Part shown: piece by piece, positions 13,620-23,610 of the stretch | Layout of the letters: each line of letters starts with the position of its first letter | Position numbering within the stretch: position 1 is the stretch's first letter | NCBI GenBank assembly: GCA_004026145.2 | Contig: CP034992.1 | Span: 12,129,209 to 12,193,208 of the forward strand | DNA length: 64,000 bases | Reading direction: 5' to 3' | DNA from: Takifugu bimaculatus | Taxonomy: Eukaryota; Chordata; Actinopteri; Tetraodontiformes; Tetraodontidae | Notes under the pieces: model-generated | The model's input: the letters and a program-made list of their open reading frames with translations, nothing else | Told to the model about the DNA's origin: nothing | Database searches by the model: none | Program-made: the position numbers and the translations under genes

Positions 13620-14238
13620 AGGTGCTGGGTAACGTGCCCAGCCCACCCGCCACCCGTGCCCTGCTGCGCTCCCGCGCTGTCTCCCTCCTCGGCACGTTCC
13701 CGCGGCCGTGGCGAGCGCAGCCTTGTTTCCATACACTTCAGCATGGTGGTACACGGGATCCGGCTCGCCGCGCCCCTTTCTCTGACGCCAGCCGCCGTCC
13801 GCCCATGAGGGCGCCGATCGGCGGGGAGGAGGCGGTCCCTCCGCCGGGGATACAGCGCCGTTTAACACGTGAGCCTCATGTGACAGAGGTAGGTCAGCGC
13901 TGCGCGGAGTCAGAGGGTTTATTTAACTCGTCGCTCCGTTCTCCCCCACTTTCCCAACGCGCCACCGAAAGGGTTTGTCGTCCTTCTGCGGCGGGACCAC
14001 GGCGTGGAAGTCGCGGGGACTTCACGAGAGCCCAAAATAACCTTGAGGAGAAGCGGGACGAGAGTCAAAATTTGGAATTTCATCCAAAAATCGAGGGTTT
14101 TTTTTGTTGAGCGAATTTTGAGCGCGTTATACTGATTGCGGGGTTTGGTACCTGCGAGGCTCCAGTAAATGCGCATTTCTTTGCGAGCGCACCGACAAAA
14201 GGCACCTTGACTTTGATCGCGTCGTTGGGCTACAGAGA
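13620..14238 (+). promoter_or_regulatory. bhlhe40: CpG-rich promoter region and 5'UTR of bhlhe40
   Basis: This stretch is rich in CG dinucleotides compared with flanking DNA and runs directly into the bhlhe40 start codon. It contains a perfect E-box CACGTG (13866-13871) followed five bases later by CATGTG (13877-13882), then a TTTATTTAA element near 13919. Upstream location, CpG density and clock-type E-boxes agree with a bhlhe40 promoter; the transcription start is not determined. Confidence 0.6.
13866..13882 (+). promoter_or_regulatory. bhlhe40: tandem E-boxes upstream of bhlhe40
   Basis: CACGTG at 13866-13871 and CATGTG at 13877-13882 are separated by five bases, about 360 bases before the start codon. 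CLOCK/BMAL1 and USF/TFE-type bHLH factors bind such sites, and DEC1 family members repress through CACGTG. A site here would allow circadian drive and autorepression. Function is inferred from motif and position only. Confidence 0.45.
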
Positions 14239-16294
14239 ATGGAGAGAATTCCGAGCGCGCAACCGCCTCCTCTGTCCAAACACCAGGCGGATCTGTCAGA
14301 CGTCCAGGGGTAAGTTACGCTACAAGAGGGAAAATAAAAGAATAAAAGCTTAAACTGCACCGAGAAAGTTTATTGTATATATTTTTTTATTGATAATTTC
14401 AACTGTCTCACTTTGCACTTTTTTTTACAGAATGGATTTCCCGATGTATGTTTATAAACCCAGGCGAGGGTTGAAGCGAGGAGAAGAGAACAAGGTCGGT
14501 TGTTATTTTGATTCTCGGTTTTTCCTTCCAAACCCGATGTAAAGGACTTATCGTCTGCAACCGCTCTTGCTTGACCTAGTTTTCTGTGATATAACTCCTA
14601 GAGTCCTCCCTGTTGACGTGACTGCCTGTCTGGCCATACAAAAAAAAAAAACCCACAGCGAGTCGGCTGAATTAATCTAACAGTGGTGCTTATTCTCACA
14701 GGAGACCTACAAGCTGCCTCACAGGCTTATCGAGAAGAAAAGGCGTGACCGGATAAACGAGTGCATAGCTCAGCTGAAAGACTTACTGCCGGAGCACCTG
14801 AAACTCACGGTAAGTTCACACAGGGAGGGATAATGGGATTGACTGTGATCGCCGTCACACGCCCCCAAGTGGTTATCGGGCGGTATTACACCAGTGTGCT
14901 GGGTGCGTCAGCAGTCTGCGAGTGGAGGCTGTCTCCTATAAAGAAAACCTTTAAACCATTAAAGCTGAAAAGGATTGGGCTGGTTTAGGCCGCATTTGTC
15001 GCATAGGTGTGTCGGAGTGGTGAATGCTGAGATGGTGAGACAGCCCCAGGATGTGCATTTGGCGCCGGGGCTCGGTGTGTGTTATATAAGATGTGCTGAG
15101 TGTGTATGTGTGTGCGTTTCCTGCAGACTCTGGGACATCTGGAGAAGGCCGTGGTCTTAGAGCTGACTCTGAAACACGTGAAAGCCCTCACCTCCCTCCT
15201 GGAACAGCAGCAGCAGAAAATTCTGGCCCTGCAGAATGGCGTGCAAATCGGTGAGCCGCAGGTCGCACGTGCATGCAGAACATGACGGCTTTGCCAGAAT
15301 GCACAACTTGCAGGGAAATCATAGAGCGGATGCACCAAATGTTAAACGTTGGAAGTTCTGACTGTGCCTTCCCATTGTGTTTACAGAGCAGCCTCCTGTC
15401 AACCAGGAAAAGTCCGAGATGTTCCGCTCTGGCTTCCACATGTGCGCCAAGGAGATCCATCAGTATCTAGTCAACCACGAGGCTGACGGGGACTTCACAC
15501 CGTCCCATGTGATTAACCACATTCAGAAAGTAGCTGCAGAGGTGCTGCAAAGTCCAGTCCGACCCTGCACCCCTGTCAGCCCCCGGGCTGAGGAGGCCCC
15601 CGCCTACCGCCAGCATGGGCCCCATAAGGAGATGCCTGCCAACACGCCTGCCAAACCTGGCGAAGGCTACGGAAGGAACTGTGTGCCTGTCATCCAGCGG
15701 GCGTATGCTCCGACGAGCAGCGAACAGAGCGGAAGTGATACGGATACAGACAGCGGTTACGGGGGAGAGCTGGAGAAGACGGAGTCCGGGGCCCCGCAGG
15801 GTCGCCCAGTCTACTATGGTCAGGAGAGCCAGCCAAAGCGATCCCTGAGCGAGAGACAGAGCTCTGCAATCAAACAGGAGGATGAGGAACCGCGCCACAA
15901 GCGACCTCGGGCTGAATCCTTGGAGGATGAGCTGCTCTCCAGTGGAGAGTCATTATCGCCCCCTAGGGGTTATGGCAGTTACAGCGTGTCCCCCAACCAC
16001 CCACCTCCATCGCATCCCCTCTGCATGCCTTTCTACCTCATTCCACCTTCTGCTGCAGCCTACCTGCCAATGCTAGAGAAGAGCTGGTACCCCGGCACCA
16101 TGCCCATACTCTACCCTGGCATGGGAGGCTCCTCCTCCGCCATGCCAAAAGAAAGACCATCTCCACCTCAGCTAATGTTGTCTCCCAGAGGAGGCTCTCC
16201 AGCCCCAGCCATGTCTCAGACACCTATGGATTCCCCAACCCTCCTTCAGGCTTTGAAGCAGGTGCCGCCTCTTAACCTGGAAACCAAAGACTGA
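14239..16294 (+). CDS. bhlhe40: bhlhe40 (DEC1), bHLH-Orange transcriptional repressor
   Basis: Nuclear E-box repressor acting in the circadian feedback loop and in differentiation. Exons 14239-14309, 14431-14494, 14702-14809, 15127-15250, 15387-16294 give 424 residues (human protein about 412). The start MERIPSAQPPP is the DEC1 N-terminus. The bHLH region lies at about residues 50-108 (YKLPHRLIEKKRRDRINECI, then TLGHLEKAVVLELTLKH) and the Orange domain at about 134-175. A conserved VPVIQR and SGSDTDTDSGYGGE block follows, then a probable SUMO site IKQED next to a basic cluster, and the C-terminal NLETKD. The N- and C-terminal motifs exclude bhlhe41, which lacks both. All introns are short. 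The gene is tail to tail with ttll3. Confidence 0.96.
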
Positions 16295-17320
16295 AAGGCG
16301 AGAGCCAGGCCAAAGAGGCATCTCTCAACAAGTCCAAAGGGGCAGGGACAGCTTTCGGAATGGGAAGAGAATGACGACTGAGCCTTTCCATGATCCATCC
16401 TCATTCCCGTCCTCTGTCCCCCCAACAGGGAAATCAAAGAGCGAACGAGAAAATCTTGCCGAAAGATGCAAAGTTCTGGTTGAATGTTTGATGCTCAGTG
16501 ATATTATTCTGTGCACATGTATCATAAAAAAATAAGAGACCTCCAATGCACACGCCCCAACGCACCCGGATGAATGTAAAGAAAGCCGTGTTCTTTTGAT
16601 GCTGCTGTTAAAGTAAAAACACCGACGACACTGACACGCCCCTCCTGTAGCTGGTTGTAACGAGAGACACGCCGTCTTTGTGCTCGCGAAAGTGTTGCCT
16701 CAAATGTTTCACCTAGATTTTGCCACCTGTCTCATGTGCGTCACTGAAAAATGTCCCCTCGACGCAGACCCTGATGACTGGCGCTAGAAAACAAAGGTTC
16801 CCGGGCTCACGAGCGGGACACCACATGACCACAATGATTGAAGTAGACTCGCTTTTGTGTGTCAGACGGATTCCCTGTAATTATTGTCCATAAACTTGTC
16901 GTACACTTCTATTTTTGATACCTGCTCGTGCGCTCTGGAGAGGCGGAGGGCGGCCCAGAGCGCCGTCGATTGTTTGTCTCCTCAGAAACTGTGTACATAC
17001 TGTAGCACTGTGCTGGACCTGGTCTGCATACTCGACATCTGTTTCTGCTCAAGTCAAACCTGGTGTTTGTTCTTGCTGTTGCCTTCTACTTGTGAAAAGC
17101 TGATAAATCTCAGATGTTTATTCTCTGTATACGTATAAATACTGGAGTCAAAGAAGCGAGGCGGAGAGAAGTGAATGTAAACGTTTTACCAGAAGACTAG
17201 TTTTCTATAGAAAGAGGTACTTAAGATTTTATATTTTGGGACCTACATGAAAGATGTTTGATGTACATATTTTGTCTATAAATGTTGATATATAAGTGTA
17301 ATAAAGTATTTTTCCCGTGG
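16295..17320 (+). other. bhlhe40: bhlhe40 3'UTR
   Basis: About 1 kb of sequence between the stop codon and an AATAAA signal at 17300-17305 has no coding potential. Two perfect Pumilio-type elements TGTACATA occur at 16992-16999 and 17262-17269, the second about 30 bases before the polyadenylation signal. This fits a short-lived, post-transcriptionally controlled mRNA. Confidence 0.7.
17300..17305 (+). terminator. bhlhe40: polyadenylation signal of bhlhe40
   Basis: Canonical AATAAA about 1.0 kb after the stop, following an AT-rich 3'UTR and followed by GT-rich sequence at 17325-17345, the usual downstream element arrangement. Confidence 0.65.
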
Positions 17321-18771
17321 AAAGTAGCTCTGTGTGCGTCTCTGTTCCTGCCCGTGCAACACAAGAGGACCGGAATATGGATCTTCCATGCAAAGAGGGG
17401 ACATTTTCCCAAGTTCTCACCTCTTGAAATGGTCGTATGAGGCTGAGATTTGATCTTTAAGGTTTAACTCAGAATTTGGTTTAGGTTAATCATTCAGGTG
17501 TGAGGTTTTGGGTCGGCGTGAGGACCCTGGAGACTACAGTAATGAGTCCTCAAGTCCAAATGGGGTGTGGAGAAACATCTAGCAATTAAAAAAACAAAAA
17601 GGTGTTACAGATTTACTTCTGTACACCTTATGTAATGACAGGTCTACAGCCTGGTCCTGCTGGTTGACCGTCTGTGCCTGCAAATACGAGCCGAAACACA
17701 CGTGTAAACAGGCCTGGGTAATCTCCTCAGGCAGTAACCAGGATCCATCTGTATCTTGTCATCAGCCTTGATGAGTAGGCAATGTTTGTTATAGCCCTGA
17801 TTTGATCTGCAGCATTTTTACCCAAAGAAGCAACATTTTTGTCTTTATCCTGCCTGTACAGGCAATCCTTTGTGTTTCAATTCCCAGAAAGCACAACCTG
17901 AGTTCCACTGTCCAATCACAGTCAAGTATGTGCTAAGCTTCTCCCCAAGGTTGCAGATATCGACATGTTTGCGTCGCTGATTGATTCCGAATCGGTCTGA
18001 AACCCGTGTCGCACATCACCGAAATGTCGTAAGATCTAAACTGTTTATCTGGAAGTGAATTTTCTGTTATCTGGTTAGGGAAACAGACTGATGTTGCTCT
18101 AATGCTACAGGTTTCCAATTGGATTTGACGTTGGAAGTGTAGACTGCACATCATTTCAGAGAATAACCTAATTACAGTGATTACCCATCAATGTAATTAT
18201 GTCCTTAGGAGCTAATGACCTCTTTGGAGCATCAATCCCTCCAGTTTTGGCTCGTTCACTCAGGATATTCTGTGTGAAATTGTTCAAAGACAAAAATGCC
18301 ATGAAAACCTGCAGTTGTAGTGAGGGCTCACTTTCTTGAAAATGGTGGATGATAAATAAAGTAAATAATAAAGTTATTAAGTCAAGATTCAAACTGCACC
18401 AGTGTGGGATTCCCTGAAATGGTTTGGTTTCAGTATTTATCGAGATCATCCGGGCTCTTCTGCCACCTGCTGGTCATTTATAGTACACCAGCTCCTCGGT
18501 ACCAGCACTTTAACTTGATCACTTCACTACTTATTATGCATTATACGTTAAATCGGTGCATAAAATCATCTTAAATCATTCTTTAAAAAAACAAACAAAC
18601 AAGGAAAATCAAGCAAATCAATTCATCAGTTAATTCCTGTTCCGTGTTGTGCAAAAGTACAAAATGAGCCCTCTTTAGCGTATCTTCTTGCCAATGTGTC
18701 GCCAGGACCTCGATGTTCCAGTGGCTTCAGAAATGAGAACACTTCTGACTTATAAGAACGATCCGTTCCGG
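17321..18771. other. intergenic DNA between convergent bhlhe40 and ttll3, including the ttll3 3'UTR
   Basis: No gene is visible. The right part must hold the ttll3 3'UTR on the minus strand, but I saw no clear canonical polyadenylation signal for that strand. A CTCF-like motif lies at 18460-18473. Confidence 0.55.
18460..18473 (-). promoter_or_regulatory. CTCF-like motif between bhlhe40 and ttll3
   Basis: Minus-strand reading CCAGCAGGTGGCAG matches all 14 positions of the commonly used core CCASYAGRKGGCRS. It lies between two convergent 3' ends, a typical insulator position. Binding is not shown. Confidence 0.45.
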
Positions 18772-21700
18772 TCACATAAGATGGTATGGTAAGACCTCCA
18801 AGGAGGGGAGGGGAAGCCTGAGGCGAGGATGCAACGGTGCAGACATCCTGTTGTGGTGCTGAATAGGAGTCGGGAGTGGGATGGATCCAGAGATGTGTGA
18901 CCTTTGTCCCAATGGGCGTTGACTCGGTAACGTGCTGTGATGAGGGCTCAGAGAAAAGGAAAGATTCAAAGGAATCAGAGCTGTTTTACTGTCGTGGAGA
19001 CCCAAACACTGTGAAATTCTTTTCGATTCCCCTGATGACTGTCCGTAGACGGTGCAGCGAAGGGACCTGCCAGCGCAGGAAGCCTTGTGATCTCCTCCCC
19101 TTTGCTCCGGTCCTTTCTCAGGGGATGTAGATGCCATCTGTCTCTTTTTGTTTCCTCTCTTTTTCTTGCTCTTTCTCTTTTTGCCTGACTGACACGAATC
19201 AGAAACTTTGTAAGACTCCAGACTGGATGATCTGTGTTCTTCCTTAAGCTGTTGTGATGTCAGGTCTGAATGGGGCAGGTTGGTGAGAGCAGTCTGTCTA
19301 CACGCTCTCGGTGGCCTTAAGGGGGCTCCTTCCACTGCCAGGTTCACTCCCAGAGAATAAGGGACTTCAACGGGAACCTGGGAAGACAGTAAACTTGAAC
19401 ATACTATCCAAAAGCTTCAGCAATTCAGTAAACGTTCAACTTAATATTGAATATAATGCCTTAAAATAAGTGGAAGGATCCTATCTGTATATTAAAAACC
19501 CTCCCAAACGACCTAAGTTTGGAGATCTGTTGAGCGACATCCTTAACCTTTTATCTCTGGTATCTCCAAGAAGACTGAGGACAAGTCTGCAGCCCCATTG
19601 ACCCCCTACCTGTTTACAGATTAACTGGAAGCCTCCTGTGTGCGCGTTGGCATCAGTCCGCCGGTCCAGCACAACCTTGAGTGTGTCGATCTGCACTGCG
19701 GGGCAGAGGTGAGCCGTCACACCCGTGGACTGTGCCATAGTGGGGCATACATTTATCTCTAGAAGCCAAGGCCTCAGATCTCTGCCCAGCATGAAGTCGG
19801 CCCCATAGAGCTCAAAGCTGCCCTTACGGGGTTCCACCTGCTCCTGGGCCGTCTGCAGGGCTCGGATTATCGCCTTCTGCATGCCCGGCACCGTCACCGA
19901 GTCCCACTCTGCGCTGCGGCCCTGCTGATGCAGAAAAGCCCGAAACTGAGAGCAGGACCACATATTGTCCTCTGGCACCAATGGGTGGCGATCACGGGCC
20001 GGCTCAAAGTGCTTCTGGATGGAGTTGTTGCACAGATGGACCGAGCTGAGGATCACAGCCAAGAGTGTGATGAAGCTGAGAGCTGTCACTTTGGTGATTT
20101 CCGTGACTCCCTTTCTCACCTGTCCAGAATCTTTGTGGAGAACGGCTGAGTGGAGAACCTCAGGTAGCACTCCTTGTAGAACCACACGGTCAAAGGGTTC
20201 CAGTCTGTCACTAGGAACCACTGACGCAGGTCGAACTTGGTGCCGTGGATCAGCAAAGGTCGCTCCAGGTATTTCTGGACCACCCACTTTCTCTCCTTGT
20301 TCAGAGATTTGTCGTTATCCACCACAGCCAAAATCTCATCCAAACGATCTTTGCACATGATGCCTGGAGGTCAGATAAAAGAAGAAAACCAAGGTCAGCC
20401 CCAACCCTAGCAATAACTCTGATACTAGCTGCTGAGGAATGAATGTAGAAAGAGCCTGACCCCGTCCTCTCGACATGGCGCCTGGTTTGATGATCCAGAT
20501 GTTGTTGAGTCCGTCTGTGCCCAGCTGGGGACAAACCTCCCACAGCTTCCGTAACATGGCCTGGCAGCGCTCCACAAACACGCCGCCGCCCCTGATGGAC
20601 ACACCATCGCTGCACACAAAACACACCGGCCACAGATTGAACTTCACCAACGGGTTCTCATCTCAGCCGTGTAGAGGAACCTACACTTACTGCACAACCT
20701 TGTAGTAGTCCTGGAGAAAGGCCCCCCAGTTGACATCGCGGGGCATCTCTATGGTAATATCAATGTCACAGTGTTCTAAAACACTGAGATACTGTTGACA
20801 CACGCGCAGAGCTGCGTCGATGACTCCTGCGCTGATAAATTGATGCTTGTGTTCACAAAGATCTGTACAGAAAAGAAGAGGTGACTCAGAGAGGACTGAA
20901 TTTTTTTAAGCATAGTTCCTGGTACCTTCAGAGAGGCGTAGTTCCTCCTCCTTTGCGCCGGCTCTGCTGTAGCTGCTCAGCTCGACCACGTGCTGCAGCA
21001 GGCTGGTGCATGCTGTCCTCCTGAAGTCCTCTGCGTACACAGCAGAGAGCAAATACACATGCTTAAGACAATCACAAAGCAATGTGGTTACATTGTGGAT
21101 ACAAAAATGTTCCTCTTTCAACTTCAACCAACTCTAAGCAGCATTTGGCTCTGATCCGGATCCATTTCTCATTTTCACGTGACTCACGATCACATTCTTC
21201 GACCAAATAGTGTGGAAAAACTGACCAATGAATGCTTGTTTTTCATCAGCAGCACCGAGCCTGTAGCACCGGGGGAAGAAAGTGTCGGGATCTGCTGCAT
21301 CAAACCAGCGAAGGTTGCGCAGATTCAAGCACAACCCCACCTAGAAAGAGAAAAAGGGAAGGAATAGAGAGCAGTGGGCAAACTGAAACTTTTTGCTGGT
21401 CCAAGTTCTCAGACATGACACCTTGGTGGCAAACGCCGCAGCATTTGCATAGTGATTGATGATCTGATCGTGCTGCAGGAGGCGGCAGTCTATTTCATCC
21501 CGACGTGATGTCCAGAAGAAGTGCGTTGTTTCCTTGCGCACCATCCGGGACTGTGAGCAGAAGTCTTTTTAGTCAAGGACACGTGGCGATGGTGTAAGGT
21601 GAGGTTAACTCACTGAGGGTTGAGTTTACCATGAGGGCCTGCATGTCATCAATTTTCTCCACTTTCACAGCTCCGTCGTCCCTTTCTGTGACGGGAAATG

Positions 21701-22605
21701 TACTTTAAGTGCTGCAAACTGACAAACATGATCTGACATAATCCCACTGAAGAGTCCCGGTTAAAGACGTCCTGATTTTTTAATATAATTAGAATTTCTC
21801 TCAGAGTTCTGTAGACTATCTCACCAGCGCGGAGCCCTTCATCATCACCGCAGTCCATCTCATTGCCATGGCAACGATGGGCTTTCTGTGCAGTGGATGA
21901 CAAAGGCCGTTCCACCCAACCCCTGGCCCTCAACTCTTGGCGTATCACAGGATAGGGTCCGACCACCGTGAACACCTTCTTCAGCTAAAACAGAGAGATA
22001 CTGGGAGTCAGAGCAGTTTGCAGACGCAGGGCGCACTATGGTCGTCACCTTTACGGCTTTCTCCACCAGAGCTTTAGCCATTCTCATCCTCTCTGCGTTG
22101 ATTGGCGGTAGGCGTGGCATGCTGCTGCGAGACCTCCCCTTCACCGCTAAAAAAAGAAAGAAAAACACACGATAACGTGTCCAAACAAGGTGGAAAACGC
22201 AGTTATTGTAGAATAAAACGGTGCAACAATTGCCTGCAGAAGCGTTTACGCGCACTGTGTCGGTAGCTGCTCACGATGGATTTAAAGTGGGTCAAGCCAT
22301 GCGTAAATCTGCCCAGCGGTACGCGCCCACATTCTCCTGCGCAAAATGACGCGCACCTGCACGCAAAAGTAGCATTGTTCTGGAGATTATATAGGTAATT
22401 CTATTGAAATATCGTGCAGAAGCCAGGAATTGCGACCGGCTGCGTGAACGGCACGTCTGACAGCGATCCGGTGTCCGTAAAAAGTGTTCCGCAACGCATC
22501 CGAAACAGAACCGAGAGAGATTTGGTGTTGGGACGCAACCCTTGACCTCGTATACATACCTGGAACCTCCTCGTCGGTGATCGGACCTTCGCTCACAGGC
22601 TGCAT
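18772..22605 (-). CDS. ttll3: ttll3, tubulin tyrosine ligase-like glycylase
   Basis: Tubulin monoglycylase of the TTL family, acting on axonemal and cytoplasmic microtubules of ciliated cells. Exons in transcript order: 22560-22605, 22049-22146, 21825-21984, 21630-21685, 21422-21550, 21226-21340, 20926-21030, 20691-20862, 20461-20609, 20120-20363, 19610-20045, 18772-19377 (2316 nt, 771 residues, close to the 772-residue human form). ATP-grasp motifs are present: WIIKPGAMSRGRG near 330-342, WVVQKYLERPLLI..TKFDLRQW in the tenth exon, and the metal-binding EIN at 521-523. The segment INHYAN..F.TKVGLCLNLRNL..FD is typical of TTLL3 and TTLL8. The last exon (residues 571-771) is low-complexity with a basic KKRKSKKKRGNKKR cluster and is poorly conserved. 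TTLL3 is preferred over TTLL8 because human TTLL3 lies near BHLHE40 and ITPR1. The first ATG (exon 22560-22605) keeps the frame; an internal Met at the MPRLPP stretch is an alternative start. Confidence 0.9.
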
Positions 22606-23610
22606 GATTCTGCACAGTGTTTATCGTTGCCGTAGCAGCCGCAGCGCACGGAAACGAGACGCCGCCGCGCAGGTCCCACGCGCGACGGACCACCGCTTAC
22701 GGCGCGCGCGTCTCAAGCGAGGTGGTAGGAACAACACCAGCTTTGTCACTCACAGAAACGTGCGTGACTCTGCAAAAACTTGCAGTTGACTGCACCTAAA
22801 ACATGCACTCAAACTTTCCTACACGCGTAGTGAGAAAAAGAAACTGCCCCACTGTCTTTCTGCTGAGTCCTTACCCCTAGGTAGGGTGTCATTGCATCAG
22901 TTGACCGCACGATGGCGCTTAATGCGTCGTATTGCAAGTTCAGCAGAGCAGCTGATGTGGCGATATGGTGATCCCTTATCTTGACACACTGAGTTCACAG
23001 GTAGCAACTAAGATCCAGCACACAATACGTGCTTCTTTTTTGTTCAGTTTTATAAACGTGCTTGTTTAGACTCGGGGACGCGGATACATTTTGGATCGGA
23101 CTGCAAAGTGACTTTAATACAATGTTGTGAATTGAATTAGGCCCGAAACAAAGAGGCGGAACATTTTTAACTTTCGTGACATTTCTGCTCTTCTCGGGGC
23201 CTTTCAGCTGCATGCTGGAAGAAAGTGACGTTGTTGTAGGAGTCTTGTGTCGGGTTCACTATAGCAGCACTGCGTCGCTGCGCGTTGTGCGCCTCAGCGC
23301 TCTGATTGGCTGAGTCTGCAGCGATGCTCTCCGCATCCTGCTCCAGCAGCCAGGACAGGAGGGAGGGGAGCTGAGAGCGCGGCCGGAAAATCATTACAAC
23401 AAGCGGGTCAGATATTGTCATTCAACTGAAAATTTGCTCATTTGGAGGAGGGTTTAACCCCCCCCTCCTCCTTCCACCCCATCATGTCCGTGCTGGCGGA
23501 AACGGCCGCTGTTTTCAGCTCCTGACTGCATCCGCGTCTAGACAGCGCGCAGAAGCTGACCAGCCCCCGGACAAAGTCTCACCTTTCAGCGTCTAAAGTG
23601 AGCCACAGCC
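22606..23610. promoter_or_regulatory. divergent promoter interval between ttll3 and slc4a8
   Basis: The two genes are transcribed away from each other with about 1 kb between start codons. Next to ttll3, 22615-22735 is very CpG-rich (many CGC and GCG). Next to slc4a8, an inverted CCAAT box (ATTGG at 23305-23309) follows a GC-rich TGCGCGTTGTGCGC stretch, which could bind NRF1-like factors. The region probably holds both core promoters and 5'UTRs. Start sites are not resolved. Confidence 0.55.

Noticed and set aside
13616..14110. 164-codon open frame upstream of bhlhe40
   Set aside because: It is a GC-rich stop-poor frame in a CpG island, without any recognisable domain and overlapping the promoter and 5'UTR.
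14239..16294. bhlhe41 instead of bhlhe40
   Set aside because: MERIPSAQPPP at the start and NLETKD at the end are bhlhe40 features, and bhlhe41 has an alanine-rich tail that is missing here.
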